From contig NZ_JAKQZC010000001.1 in assembly GCF_023736115.1 (NCBI RefSeq), forward strand, positions 186,001 to 250,000: DNA of 64,000 nucleotides. Reading direction: 5' to 3'. Below, in pieces: positions 8,743 through 17,021 of the stretch. The position numbers and the translations under genes were made by a program. Within the stretch, counting starts at the first letter, position 1. Every line of letters starts with the position of its first letter. The notes beneath the pieces are model-generated. The model had not been told where the DNA came from and did not search any database. It was given only the letters and a program-made list of their open reading frames with translations. The stretch is from Salinicola avicenniae. GTDB taxonomy: Bacteria; Pseudomonadota; Gammaproteobacteria; Pseudomonadales; Halomonadaceae.

Positions 8743-9426
8743 TCAAGCAGTAACAGAATTCGGTATCGGGTTGGCGTCGATTTGTGCCTGGAGCGCGGCC
8801 ACGGCCGCGGCGACATCGGGCGTTCCGAAAATGGCGTGTACCACCGCCAGCATCTCGGCACCGGCCGCACGGGCCTCGCCGGCCGTGGCGGTATCGATGC
8901 CACCGATCGCGACTCGCGGCAACCCCAGGGGAGCGACCTGCGCGAGAATCGACAGCGGCGCGGGGGCGGCCTCCGGCTTGGTCCGCGAGACAAAGAAGCG
9001 ACCGAAAGCCAGATAGCTGGCCCCGTCCGTCGCCGCCTGACTCGCCAGTATCGGCGAGTCGTGGCAGGTTGCGCCGATAATGGCTCGCGGCCCAAGGTCC
9101 CGTCGTGCCTCGGCTAGCGCCACATCTTCTTGGCCGACATGCAGGCCGATGCTCTCGCCCCAGCGCTGCTGCAGGCGGCGCGCCAGCAGCAGATCATCGT
9201 TGATGATCAAGGGCACACCATGAGCCTGGCAGCGTGCCGCCAGTGCATCGCTCTGGCGCCAGCGGTGCGCCGCATCGTCAGACTTGTCGCGATACTGCAG
9301 CAGCGCGATGCCGGCCCCCAGCGCAGCCTCGCAGGCACCGAGCAGCGTCTTGTCGTCCCCCAGCAGGACACTGTCGGTAATGGCGTACAAGCCGCGCAGG
9401 CGCTGGCTGTCGACAAGGTTTTTCAT
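8743..9426 (-). CDS. thiE: Thiamine-phosphate synthase
   Basis: Joins hydroxymethylpyrimidine diphosphate and thiazole phosphate to form thiamine monophosphate. TIM-barrel protein of about 227 residues with GLYAITD at the N-terminus, LLQYRDKS (pyrophosphate site), INDD, GLHVGQED and the late VAIGGID motif. Three in-frame starts (GTG 9432, ATG 9429, ATG 9426) overlap the thiD stop; the ATG at 9426 is preferred because GGAG lies five bases before it. The overlap with thiD indicates coupled translation. The central GATCHD motif replaces the more usual GxSxH form and is seen in other proteobacterial ThiE. Confidence 0.94.
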   Translation of the reverse strand: MKNLVDSQRLRGLYAITDSVLLGDDKTLLGACEAALGAGIALLQYRDKSDDAAHRWRQSDALAARCQAHGVPLIINDDLLLARRLQQRWGESIGLHVGQEDVALAEARRDLGPRAIIGATCHDSPILASQAATDGASYLAFGRFFVSRTKPEAAPAPLSILAQVAPLGLPRVAIGGIDTATAGEARAAGAEMLAVVHAIFGTPDVAAAVAALQAQIDANPIPNSVTA

Positions 9427-9428
9427 CA

Positions 9429-10256
9429 TCACTCCAGCGTGGCATCGAAGTCCGGCGCGCGCCAGACGCGGTCCGGCAGATACTGACCCCGGCCGAGTGC
9501 CAGCCCATGGTCCAGAGTATCCCAGGTAAAGCGCTGCGCCTGGGCGCAGGCAGCAGCCAGCCCCTCACCGGCCGCCAGGCGCGAAGCCAGCGCCGAGGCC
9601 AACGTGCAACCGGAGCCGTGATAGTGGGCGGGCAGCCGCGGCCACTGCCACTGACGATTGAGCTCGGGCGTATGGAGGGTATGCACGACCTGCCCCTCGG
9701 CTACCTCACCGGCCAACGGATCGGTACCGGTGACCAGCACGCCGGCACAGCCTAGCGACATGATCTCAACCACTTGGGAGACCTCGTCCGCCGTCGGCGT
9801 CGCGGCGATCAACGACAGCTCGCGCCGATTGGGTGTCAAGATATCCACAAGAGGTAGCAAGCGCTGCCGGATCGCCGCGACCAGACCGGGTGTGGATAAG
9901 TCAGTGCCGCCACCGCTCTGGATCACCGGGTCGACGATCAGCGGGACCCCGGGACAGAGCCGCGCCACGTCGATCACTGCGTCGAGCACCTCGAGATCGG
10001 GAATCAGGCCAACCTTGATCGCATGGATCCGGAAATCGTCGATCAGCGCGCGGGCCGCTCGGCGAATGAAATCGCCGCTGCAGGGTTCGACGCTGATCAC
10101 GTCGCGGGTCGACTGCACGGTCATCGCCGTGGGAACCGTCACCGGCCAGCCGCCACAGCCGCGCACGGCTTCGGCATCCGCCACCAGCCCGGCACCACCG
10201 CTGGGATCGTGTCCGGCCAGGATCAGCACGACGGCCTTGTCGTCATAGCGAATCAT
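9429..10256 (-). CDS. thiD: Hydroxymethylpyrimidine (phosphate) kinase ThiD
   Basis: Ribokinase-fold enzyme that phosphorylates HMP and HMP phosphate to feed ThiE. The 275 residues start with LILAGHDPSGGAG, the substrate site, with His in place of the usual Thr of GTDPSGGAG. The end has HYHGSGCTLASALAS with the GSGC anion hole and catalytic region. KVGLIPDLEVLDAV and VDPVIQSGGG are conserved core segments. First gene of the minus-strand operon thiD-thiE-hemL-kinase fusion. No TPP riboswitch was recognised in the 123 bases upstream. The divergence from E. coli ThiD suggests HMP-P kinase activity is surest. Confidence 0.9.
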   Translation of the reverse strand: MIRYDDKAVVLILAGHDPSGGAGLVADAEAVRGCGGWPVTVPTAMTVQSTRDVISVEPCSGDFIRRAARALIDDFRIHAIKVGLIPDLEVLDAVIDVARLCPGVPLIVDPVIQSGGGTDLSTPGLVAAIRQRLLPLVDILTPNRRELSLIAATPTADEVSQVVEIMSLGCAGVLVTGTDPLAGEVAEGQVVHTLHTPELNRQWQWPRLPAHYHGSGCTLASALASRLAAGEGLAAACAQAQRFTWDTLDHGLALGRGQYLPDRVWRAPDFDATLE

Positions 10257-10361
10257 GACGGCATTCGCCTGCCACCCAAATGGGTGCGCGACCGCGCGGC
10301 GCGACAGGCTCTCGTTCGTCGCATGCAGCGTCTCCTCATCGAGCGTATCGGTCGTCTCGTG

Positions 10362-10397
10362 TCAGCGTTTGCGTCGATATCAGCGTTTGCGTCGATA
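10362..10397. repeat. Perfect 18-bp tandem duplication spanning the ClC gene stop
   Basis: TCAGCGTTTGCGTCGATA occurs twice in direct succession (10362-10379 and 10380-10397). Read on the minus strand the second copy encodes the last five residues YRRKR and the stop of the ClC gene; the first copy repeats the same codons and a TGA just beyond, in frame. The copies are identical. Confidence 0.97.
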
Positions 10398-12209
10398 GTA
10401 GTTCTCGATCGCCTCGCGGGTGATGATACCGGAAATCCGGCGAATCATCGGCGCCGTGGTGTGTTCGACGTAGAGCGCGTCGACACCGGATTCGACCAGG
10501 GTATCGTAGGCTTCCGATAGGGTGGCCTCGAGATGCACCGGCGCGAGGTCGAGCCGCTGCCCGGGCACCTCCTCCAGATCGATCCGCTCGTGCTCCGCCA
10601 GCCACGCTTCGTCGTGGAGCACGCGAGCCAGATGCGCCGCCTTCATCGCCAGCGGCGGCTTGTTGCGATCCTCCTGCGTGATGACCAGCCAGGTCGGCTT
10701 GGCATCGAGCAGCGCCTTGGCGCGGTCATGGTCGATCACTCGCGGCGTGCGCGCCAGGTTACGCTCCATCACCGCCGGTACGGCGACACGCGATAGCGCC
10801 TGCATCATCGGCTGCTGCAGCGGATGCAGGCCCTGCTGAGTCAAGGTCGAGAGGAAAAAGCCCTGACGGCAGCCGCAGAGCTGGCGCGCGGTCAACACCG
10901 CGACGACCACCGCCAGCATGCCCGGCAACATGATCGCGGCGTTACGGGTCAGCTCGAGCAGTGCCAGCAAGGCAGCCAGCGGCGCCTGCAGGGCAGCGGC
11001 CATCATCGCCGCCATCCCGAGCACGGCGTAGAGCGCTGGCGTGGCCACCACGCTAGGCAGCAACATGCCGCCGATCACACCGAGTAGCGCCCCCACCGCG
11101 GCACCGGAAACCAGCATCGGGCCGATAATGCCCACCGGTACGCCACCGGCAACGCAGAGACCGGTCAGCGCGAGCTTCAAGACCGCCAGGGCCAGCAGGA
11201 TATCCAGCGCCATCGGGCCGTTGAGCATCTGCTCGAGACTGTCGTAACCGATCCCCTGAACCTCGGGATACCACCAGGCGACGGCCCCGGTCAGAGCGCC
11301 GATCAGCGCCAGGCGCAGGGCGAACGGCAGCCGCGTGAAGGCCGGATGCCCCCGCGACAGGCGCACGAATCCGCCCGCCAGCAGCCCGACGATCAGCGCG
11401 GTCAGCACGATACCGGGCAGGTCGAGCAGCGAATCGAGCTCGAGCGGCGGTACGCTGAAAGCCGGCTCGGCCCCATAGACGCTCCACGACACCAGCGCCC
11501 CCATGGTCGCCGCCAGGATCACCGGCAGGAAACCGGCGATGGTGTACTCCATCATGACCACTTCCATGGCGAAGATGACGCCAGCGAGCGGGGTGTTGAA
11601 CGAGGCCGAGATGCCCGCCGCGGTCCCGCAGGCCACCAGGACGCGTAGGCTATTGTGCGGCAGCCGCAGACGCGTGCCGATCCAGCTCGACGCCGCCGAC
11701 CCGAGATGAATCGCCGGCCCCTCGCGGCCGGCGGAGAGCCCGCCGATTACCGATAGCACGCCGACCCACCACTGATTGATCCAGTTGCGCAGGGGCATCT
11801 TGCCCTGATGGTAGGCGAGTCGCTCGATGACGTGACCGATCCCCATCTTCAGCGCCCGGCGCGGCTGTGGCCAGAGCCAGACACCGATCAGGGCCACGGC
11901 CAGCAGCGGCAGCAGCGCACGCAGTGGCGGCGACAGGGTTTCGAAGGCTTCCGGATCGTCTCCGGGAATGAAAAACAGGGCACCGAATTCCAGCAGCAGT
12001 CGAAAGACCACCATGACGGTACCGGTGAGAACGCCGGCCAGGATACCCAGCAGGCAGAGTTGTGGCATGGCATCGACGCTGGCCAGCTGTCGACGAAAGC
12101 GTTCCAGGCTGGGACGTCGCAGAGCGAACCGCGGCACGCGTGACAAACCCTTCTCCTTGCCCGATCCGAATCGCTCGTCTTCGCGCCGCGCGCCCTTCCC
12201 GGGCGGCAC
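10380..12209 (-). CDS. ClC-family chloride channel/transporter with C-terminal CBS pair
   Basis: Inner-membrane anion channel or antiporter, 609 residues from a GTG at 12209 (an ATG at 12068 is a shorter alternative; no clear ribosome-binding site decides). An Arg-rich cytoplasmic N-terminus precedes about ten membrane helices (48-435), and residues about 450-605 are CBS domains that usually bind nucleotides. GREGPAIHLG (161-170) contains the gating Glu163. The selectivity motif GSGIP of E. coli ClcA is here MGIGH-like, and the internal proton glutamate (E. coli Glu203) is Val217 in GVIFAMEVV. That Val is found in passive ClC channels, so channel-like behaviour is possible. Its 3' end is an 18-bp tandem duplication. 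Confidence 0.9.
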   Translation of the reverse strand: MPPGKGARREDERFGSGKEKGLSRVPRFALRRPSLERFRRQLASVDAMPQLCLLGILAGVLTGTVMVVFRLLLEFGALFFIPGDDPEAFETLSPPLRALLPLLAVALIGVWLWPQPRRALKMGIGHVIERLAYHQGKMPLRNWINQWWVGVLSVIGGLSAGREGPAIHLGSAASSWIGTRLRLPHNSLRVLVACGTAAGISASFNTPLAGVIFAMEVVMMEYTIAGFLPVILAATMGALVSWSVYGAEPAFSVPPLELDSLLDLPGIVLTALIVGLLAGGFVRLSRGHPAFTRLPFALRLALIGALTGAVAWWYPEVQGIGYDSLEQMLNGPMALDILLALAVLKLALTGLCVAGGVPVGIIGPMLVSGAAVGALLGVIGGMLLPSVVATPALYAVLGMAAMMAAALQAPLAALLALLELTRNAAIMLPGMLAVVVAVLTARQLCGCRQGFFLSTLTQQGLHPLQQPMMQALSRVAVPAVMERNLARTPRVIDHDRAKALLDAKPTWLVITQEDRNKPPLAMKAAHLARVLHDEAWLAEHERIDLEEVPGQRLDLAPVHLEATLSEAYDTLVESGVDALYVEHTTAPMIRRISGIITREAIENYYRRKR

Positions 12210-12398
12210 ACGCGTCCGTGCGAGCAGTTGACGGCGACCCCATCATACACCGATCAGCGAGCCGCGTTGACGGCGCTAAAGTTGACCGTTTTACTCGGTA
12301 TTCAGGATAATGGCCCTAATCAGGTGGCGTGAACCGCCACCCCGTCTGAATCGACAGCCCGGCCGGCAACCGCCGCCGGCACGCACGGGAGCGTGACG

Positions 12399-12752
12399 AT
12401 GAGTACAGTGGAGTCTTTCGCTCCGACCCCGATGTTCTTCACCGATGCCGCCGCCAGGCGCGTCAAGGCGTTGATCGCCGAGGAGAACAATGCTGCCCTG
12501 AAGCTCAGGGTCTATGTCACCGGTGGAGGCTGTTCCGGCTTCCAGTATGGTTTCGACCTCGCCGATCAGACCGCCGAGGACGATACCGTGATCGACAATG
12601 ATGGCGTCAGCATGGTGATCGATGCCCTCTCCTATCAATACCTGGTCGGCTCGACGGTCGACTTCGAAGAGGGGCTCGCCGGCGCCCGCTTCGTGATCCG
12701 GAACCCCAACGCGCAGTCGACCTGCGGCTGCGGCGCCTCCTTCTCGGTGTAA
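12399..12752 (+). CDS. erpA: Iron-sulfur cluster insertion protein ErpA
   Basis: A-type carrier that delivers [Fe-S] clusters to apoproteins, among them IspG/IspH in E. coli. The 117 residues start at ATG 12399, with GGGAG seven bases before; a GTG two codons upstream is less likely. Cluster ligands are Cys45 in [11 protein letters not shown] and Cys109 and Cys111 in STCGCGASF. The sequence aligns with E. coli ErpA over its full length. It is divergent from the ClC gene and monocistronic, followed by a 10-bp GC-rich hairpin. Confidence 0.96.
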   Translation: MSTVESFAPTPMFFTDAAARRVKALIAEENNAALKLRVYVTGGGCSGFQYGFDLADQTAEDDTVIDNDGVSMVIDALSYQYLVGSTVDFEEGLAGARFVIRNPNAQSTCGCGASFSV

Positions 12753-12759
12753 CGACCGC

Positions 12760-12783
12760 CGCCGCGGGCGATGGCCCGCGGCG
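12760..12783 (+). terminator. Hairpin terminator after erpA
   Basis: CGCCGCGGGC (12760-12769) pairs with GCCCGCGGCG (12774-12783) around GATG, seven bases after the erpA stop. The following bases (ACTATTCCC) give no strong U-run. Confidence 0.6.
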
Positions 12784-13109
12784 ACTATTCCCTCCCTCGG
12801 TCAGGGTGCCTGATGCGTCCCCACGCCTGATCGGTCGCCGCTTTCCCCCCTTGTCGATTGCGCCAACCGGCCTGGCTTGCACTGTCACGTCCCCTTTACA
12901 TCACCCTTTCGCTGCCAGGCTCTCTCGCACCGGGTATTGCCCACGGCCCGCACGCTGCGTACGTCCCCTTCGATGATGGCTGACAGTTCCCGCGTGGCGA
13001 CAACGCCGCTTCACGATACGTCAGCCGTATAACGCCCCTACCCCGGAACCTTCATTGAGACCTGAAAACCGGAGCTCGCTGCCGAGAAAGTTGTTCAGAT
13101 GCCTTTTTT
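12784..13109. other. Non-coding left flank of the origin region
   Basis: About 330 bases between the erpA hairpin and the first DnaA box. I see no gene, RNA or clear promoter in it; short open frames here lack family similarity and ribosome-binding sites. A run of eight T lies at 13103-13110 at the edge of the origin segment. Confidence 0.5.
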
Positions 13110-13510
13110 TTCGCCTGTGGATACTTTTTTGGCGTATCGCCCTACAGCCCCCACCACCACGATGCTGGCGCCAATCGAGACAGTTGTTGAGTATCGCGGT
13201 AACAGCTACCGTATGCACCGGTGGATAAGCCGTGCGCTGCTGGCGCTGTGGAAAAACCGCCCTTTCATCCACAGCTATCGCAGCGGATGTCAGCAGGCAC
13301 ATCAAAGCTTGTCAAGCAATTCGATAACAATACAGGCGCATGTAAAATATAGAGAAATTGTCTTTATCCACAGAAAATGTCCACACCAATAGTCATTACC
13401 ACAACAGAACTTCTCTTTATTTTTCTCTTTATTTTATTAATGACTGTCTGATGACCTGATGCGCAGCGAAACCCGTGTGGAAAACCCCTGACGGTTACCC
13501 ACAGGAGGTT
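13110..13510. other. oriC: Candidate chromosomal replication origin oriC
   Basis: Non-coding DNA directly upstream of mnmG, as at E. coli oriC. DnaA boxes: perfect TTATCCACA at 13364-13372; one-mismatch boxes TGTGGATAC 13116, GGTGGATAA 13220, TGTGGAAAA 13247, TCATCCACA 13265, TGTGGAAAA 13476 and TTACCCACA 13495, in both orientations. An AT-rich block at 13408-13442 contains a 12-base unit repeated twice, resembling the unwinding-element 13-mers of E. coli. No GATC occurs from 13081 to 13560, so Dam/SeqA control as in E. coli is unlikely. rsmG, parA and parB follow mnmG, as near many origins. No dnaA gene is adjacent. Confidence 0.82.
13411..13440. repeat. AT-rich tandem 12-mers, probable DNA unwinding element
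   Basis: TTCTCTTTATTT occurs at 13411-13422 and again, identical, at 13423-13434, followed by TATTAA. It lies between the perfect DnaA box (13364) and the box pair at 13476/13495. E. coli unwinding repeats have the related form GATCTNTTNTTTT; here the GATC part is missing. Confidence 0.75.
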
Positions 13511-13516
13511 TATACT
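13488..13516 (+). promoter_or_regulatory. Probable mnmG promoter overlapping a DnaA box
   Basis: CTGACG (13488-13493), a 17-base spacer and TATACT (13511-13516) form a good sigma70-type promoter. The near-consensus DnaA box TTACCCACA (13495-13503) lies inside the spacer, so DnaA binding would compete with RNA polymerase. The leader to the mnmG GTG is about 120 bases. Confidence 0.6.
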
Positions 13517-13645
13517 GGGCGGCTTTTGCGACTGTGGTCGCCGCCGCTGAGGCGATTTTTGACTTATGGTCAACAATGCTTCAGTGGGCGATTTCAAGAT
13601 TCATTCACTGTCGGGTGCCGAGTGACGCACCCCACGAGGTGAACC

Positions 13646-15541
13646 GTGGAGTATCCCGACCGTTATCAGGTCATCGTCATCGGTGGCGGCCATGCCGGTA
13701 CCGAAGCCGCCCTGGCAGCGGCGCGCAGCGGCGCACGCACGCTGCTGCTGACGCATAACATCGAGACGCTGGGACAGATGTCCTGCAATCCGGCGATCGG
13801 CGGTATCGGCAAGAGCCATCTGGTCAAGGAGATCGATGCGCTCGGCGGTGCCATGGCCGCCGCGACCGACCTTGCCGGCATCCAGTTTCGCGTGCTCAAT
13901 TCGCGCAAGGGGCCTGCCGTGCGGGCCACCCGGGCTCAGGCCGACCGTGTGCGCTACAAGGCCGCCATCCGCGGCATGCTGGAAAATCAGGCGAACCTGA
14001 CCCTGTTTCAGCAGGGGGTCGACGATCTGATTGTGGATAACGATCGCGTCGTCGGGGTGACCACGCAGACAGGTATTCGCTTCATGGCGGATACCGTGGT
14101 GCTGTGCACCGGGACCTTCCTTGGCGGCATCATCCACATCGGGCTGGACCACCATGCAGGCGGGCGTGCCGGTGATCCGCCGGCCAATGCGCTGGCCCAG
14201 CGGCTGCGCGCCTTGCCGTTCCGGGTCGATCGGCTGAAGACGGGCACGCCGCCGCGGATCGATGCCAAGAGCGTCGATTTTTCCCGGCTCGAGCGTCAGC
14301 CCGGCGACACGCCGCTGCCGGTGATGTCGTATCTCGGGTCGCGCGAGCAGCATCCGCGCCAGGTCGACTGCCATATCGCGCACACCAACGAGCGGACCCA
14401 CGAGATCATCCTGGCCAACCTCGATCGCTCGCCGATGTATTCCGGCGTGATCGACGGTGTCGGGCCGCGCTACTGCCCGTCGGTCGAGGACAAGGTGCAT
14501 CGCTTCGCCGACAAGACCAGCCATCAGGTGTTCATCGAACCCGAGGGGCTGGATACCCACGAGCTCTATCCCAACGGGATCTCCACCTCTCTGCCGTTCG
14601 ATGTGCAACTGCAGGTGGTGCGATCGATCATCGGCCTGGAGAACGCGCATATCACGCGCCCGGGCTACGCCATCGAGTACGATTTCTTCGATCCGCGGGA
14701 TCTGAAGCACTCGCTGGAGACGAAATTTATCCACAACCTGTATTTCGCGGGGCAGATCAACGGCACCACGGGCTACGAGGAAGCCGGCGCCCAGGGGCTG
14801 CTGGCCGGCATCAATGCCGCCCGCCGCTCACGCGGCGAGGAGGCTTGGTGGCCGCGGCGCGACGAAGCCTATCTCGGTGTGCTGGTCGACGACCTGATCT
14901 CCATGGGAACGCAGGAGCCCTACCGCATGTTCACGTCGCGCGCCGAGTACCGACTGCTGCTGCGCGAGGACAATGCCGACCTGCGTCTGACCGAGACCGG
15001 GCGTGAGCTGGGTCTGGTTGGCGAGCCTCGCTGGTCAGCCTTCGCGACCAAGCGTGAGAAGATCGAGCGGGAGAGCGCGCGACTGCGCGCGACCTGGATC
15101 CAGCCGAAAACCGCGGCGGCCGAACGCCTGGCGGAGAAGCTCGGGCAGCCGCTCACTCGCGAATACAACCTGATGGACCTGCTCAAGCGTCCGGAACTCG
15201 TCTATGCCGACGTGGCCTCGCTCAAGGGGGACGCCGTGGAGGACGAACCGGTCGCCGAACAGGTGCAGATCGAGGCCAAGTACGCCGGTTACATCGCCCG
15301 CCAGCAGGAGGAAATCGAGCGTCTGCGCCGACACGAGGCGACGCCGCTGCCCGAAGCGCTGGACTATGCGAAGGTCGAGGGGCTGTCCCACGAGATTCGC
15401 CAGAAGCTCGAGCAGGCCCGGCCTGAAACACTGGGGCAGGCAGGACGCATTTCCGGCGTGACGCCGGCCGCAGTCTCGATTCTGCTGATCCACCTGAAAA
15501 AACGTCGACTGCTCGACGACAGTCGGGCGCTGAGCGCATGA
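13646..15541 (+). CDS. mnmG: tRNA U34 carboxymethylaminomethyl-modification enzyme MnmG (GidA)
   Basis: FAD enzyme that with MnmE (not in the window) modifies the wobble uridine of several tRNAs. The 631 residues match E. coli (629). GGGHAG at 13-18 is the FAD dinucleotide motif; CNPAIGG at 47-53 holds the conserved Cys47; a second conserved Cys lies in [11 protein letters not shown]. The start is GTG at 13646 with GAGG spaced about seven bases upstream. It overlaps rsmG by four bases. Two perfect DnaA boxes lie inside its coding sequence (14032-14040 and 14727-14735). Position beside the origin matches E. coli gidA. Confidence 0.97.
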   Translation: MEYPDRYQVIVIGGGHAGTEAALAAARSGARTLLLTHNIETLGQMSCNPAIGGIGKSHLVKEIDALGGAMAAATDLAGIQFRVLNSRKGPAVRATRAQADRVRYKAAIRGMLENQANLTLFQQGVDDLIVDNDRVVGVTTQTGIRFMADTVVLCTGTFLGGIIHIGLDHHAGGRAGDPPANALAQRLRALPFRVDRLKTGTPPRIDAKSVDFSRLERQPGDTPLPVMSYLGSREQHPRQVDCHIAHTNERTHEIILANLDRSPMYSGVIDGVGPRYCPSVEDKVHRFADKTSHQVFIEPEGLDTHELYPNGISTSLPFDVQLQVVRSIIGLENAHITRPGYAIEYDFFDPRDLKHSLETKFIHNLYFAGQINGTTGYEEAGAQGLLAGINAARRSRGEEAWWPRRDEAYLGVLVDDLISMGTQEPYRMFTSRAEYRLLLREDNADLRLTETGRELGLVGEPRWSAFATKREKIERESARLRATWIQPKTAAAERLAEKLGQPLTREYNLMDLLKRPELVYADVASLKGDAVEDEPVAEQVQIEAKYAGYIARQQEEIERLRRHEATPLPEALDYAKVEGLSHEIRQKLEQARPETLGQAGRISGVTPAAVSILLIHLKKRRLLDDSRALSA

Positions 15542-16170
15542 CGCCGGTCTGTGAACGGTTGCTCGACGACGGTCTGGCCGCCCTCGATGTCGCGGTCGAT
15601 ACCGAGCAGCGCGGGCGGCTGCTGGCGCTCGGCACGCTGTTGCACAAGTGGAATCGCGCCTATAACCTCACCGCTGTGCGCTCGCCGGAGGCGATGATCG
15701 GGCGGCACCTGCTCGACAGTGCCAGCGTGGCGTTTGCGGTACGTGGCCCGCGCCTGCTCGACGTCGGATCGGGACCCGGGTTTCCCGGTCTGGTGCTCGC
15801 GATCCTGAACCCGCAGCTTCAGGTCACGCTGCTCGACAGCAATGGCAAGAAGGTCCGGTTCCAGCGCCAGGCGGTCATGGAACTGGGGCTGACCAATGTC
15901 AGCTCCGAGCAGGTTCGGGTCGAAGCCTTCGACGGCACCTTCGATCAGATCATCTCGCGCGCCTTCGCGGCGCTCGGGGATTTCGTCTCGCTGACCGAGC
16001 CGCTCCTGCGCGAAGGTGGCGAGTGGCTGGCAATGAAGGGCTCGCTCGATGCCCGGGAGCGCGAGGCACTGCCGGAAAGCGTGGTCATCCGCGAGCGCTT
16101 TGCGTTGACGGTGCCCGGCGTGGACGCGGATGAACGCCAACTGCTGCGGCTGGAGCGCGCCGCGCCGTGA
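15538..16170 (+). CDS. rsmG: 16S rRNA (guanine-527-N7)-methyltransferase RsmG
   Basis: Methylates N7 of G527 in the decoding region of 16S rRNA; loss gives low-level streptomycin resistance in E. coli. The 210 residues fit the family. [12 protein letters not shown] is the conserved N-terminal segment, [17 protein letters not shown] the SAM-binding motif I, and SRAFAAL followed by LAMKG are late family motifs. The ATG overlaps the mnmG stop (ATGA), so translation is coupled. parA follows after 55 bases, probably on the same transcript. Confidence 0.96.
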   Translation: MTPVCERLLDDGLAALDVAVDTEQRGRLLALGTLLHKWNRAYNLTAVRSPEAMIGRHLLDSASVAFAVRGPRLLDVGSGPGFPGLVLAILNPQLQVTLLDSNGKKVRFQRQAVMELGLTNVSSEQVRVEAFDGTFDQIISRAFAALGDFVSLTEPLLREGGEWLAMKGSLDAREREALPESVVIRERFALTVPGVDADERQLLRLERAAP

Positions 16171-16225
16171 GCGGCCGGCAGCGTTGTCTGCCGCCAGGGT
16201 TATGTCTCGACGAAGGGAGTCGCCA

Positions 16226-16993
16226 GTGACCAGAATCATCGCGCTGACCAACCAGAAGGGCGGTGTCGGCAAGACCACCACCGCGGTCAATCTGGCGGCC
16301 TGTCTCGCCGCGCTCGATCGCCGGGTATTGCTGATCGATCTCGACCCCCAGGGCCATGCCACCATGGGCAGTGGCGTCGACAAGCATGCCCTCGACGGCA
16401 GCGTGCTCGACGTGCTGCTGGGCGAGCAGAGTGCCGCCGAGGTGATCGTCGACTGTGCCGTGGCCGGTTATGCGCTGCTGCCCGGCAACGGCGACCTGAC
16501 CGCGGCCGAGGTCGACCTGCTTGACCGCGACGGCCGCGAGCGGGTGCTTCAGCGTGCGATCGAGAGCGTCGCGGGCGACTACGACGTGGTGATCATCGAC
16601 TGCCCGCCGTCGCTCAACATGCTGACAGTCAACGCCCTGACCGCGGCCCATGGCGTGCTGATCCCGGTGCAGTGCGAGTTCTATGCCCTGGAAGGGCTCT
16701 CCGCGCTGCTGGATACCGTCGAGCAGATTCAGGAGAGCGTGAACCCCACGCTCGAGATCTTCGGCATCGTGCGGACCATGCATGACCCCCGCAACAGTCT
16801 CACCCGCGACGTCAGCAAGCAGCTCGGGCAGTACTTCGGCGATTCTCTGCTCAAGACGACCATCCCGCGTAACGTGCGCGTGGCCGAGGCGCCGAGCCAC
16901 GGCGTGCCGGTGACCAAGTATGCGCGGCTGTCGCGCGGGAGCCAGGCGCATCGCGTACTGGCCAAGGAACTGATTCGCCGCCTGGCGCTGTAA
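16226..16993 (+). CDS. parA: Chromosome partitioning ATPase ParA (Soj)
   Basis: Deviant Walker-type ATPase that binds nucleoid DNA and moves ParB-parS complexes to segregate origins. From GTG 16226 the protein has 255 residues, the normal Soj length; AAGGGAG lies about seven bases before this codon, while the in-frame ATG at 16202 has no comparable site. KGGVGKTT (11-18) is the deviant Walker A with signature Lys; DLDPQGHATMGSG is Walker A'; VVIIDCPPSLN is Walker B. It lies upstream of parB by 28 bases, and 3 kb from the proposed oriC. Confidence 0.96.
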   Translation: MTRIIALTNQKGGVGKTTTAVNLAACLAALDRRVLLIDLDPQGHATMGSGVDKHALDGSVLDVLLGEQSAAEVIVDCAVAGYALLPGNGDLTAAEVDLLDRDGRERVLQRAIESVAGDYDVVIIDCPPSLNMLTVNALTAAHGVLIPVQCEFYALEGLSALLDTVEQIQESVNPTLEIFGIVRTMHDPRNSLTRDVSKQLGQYFGDSLLKTTIPRNVRVAEAPSHGVPVTKYARLSRGSQAHRVLAKELIRRLAL

Positions 16994-17021
16994 TGATCAC
17001 GATCGCTGCGAGGAACACGCC

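Noticed and set aside
7504-9117. Plus-strand open frame of 537 codons over hemL and thiE
   Set aside because: Antisense shadow of two certain genes; low-complexity, no ribosome-binding site, no recognisable domain.
10257-10379. TPP riboswitch before thiD
   Set aside because: The short gap lacks the conserved thi-box sequences; it contains only an 18-bp duplication and the ClC gene end.
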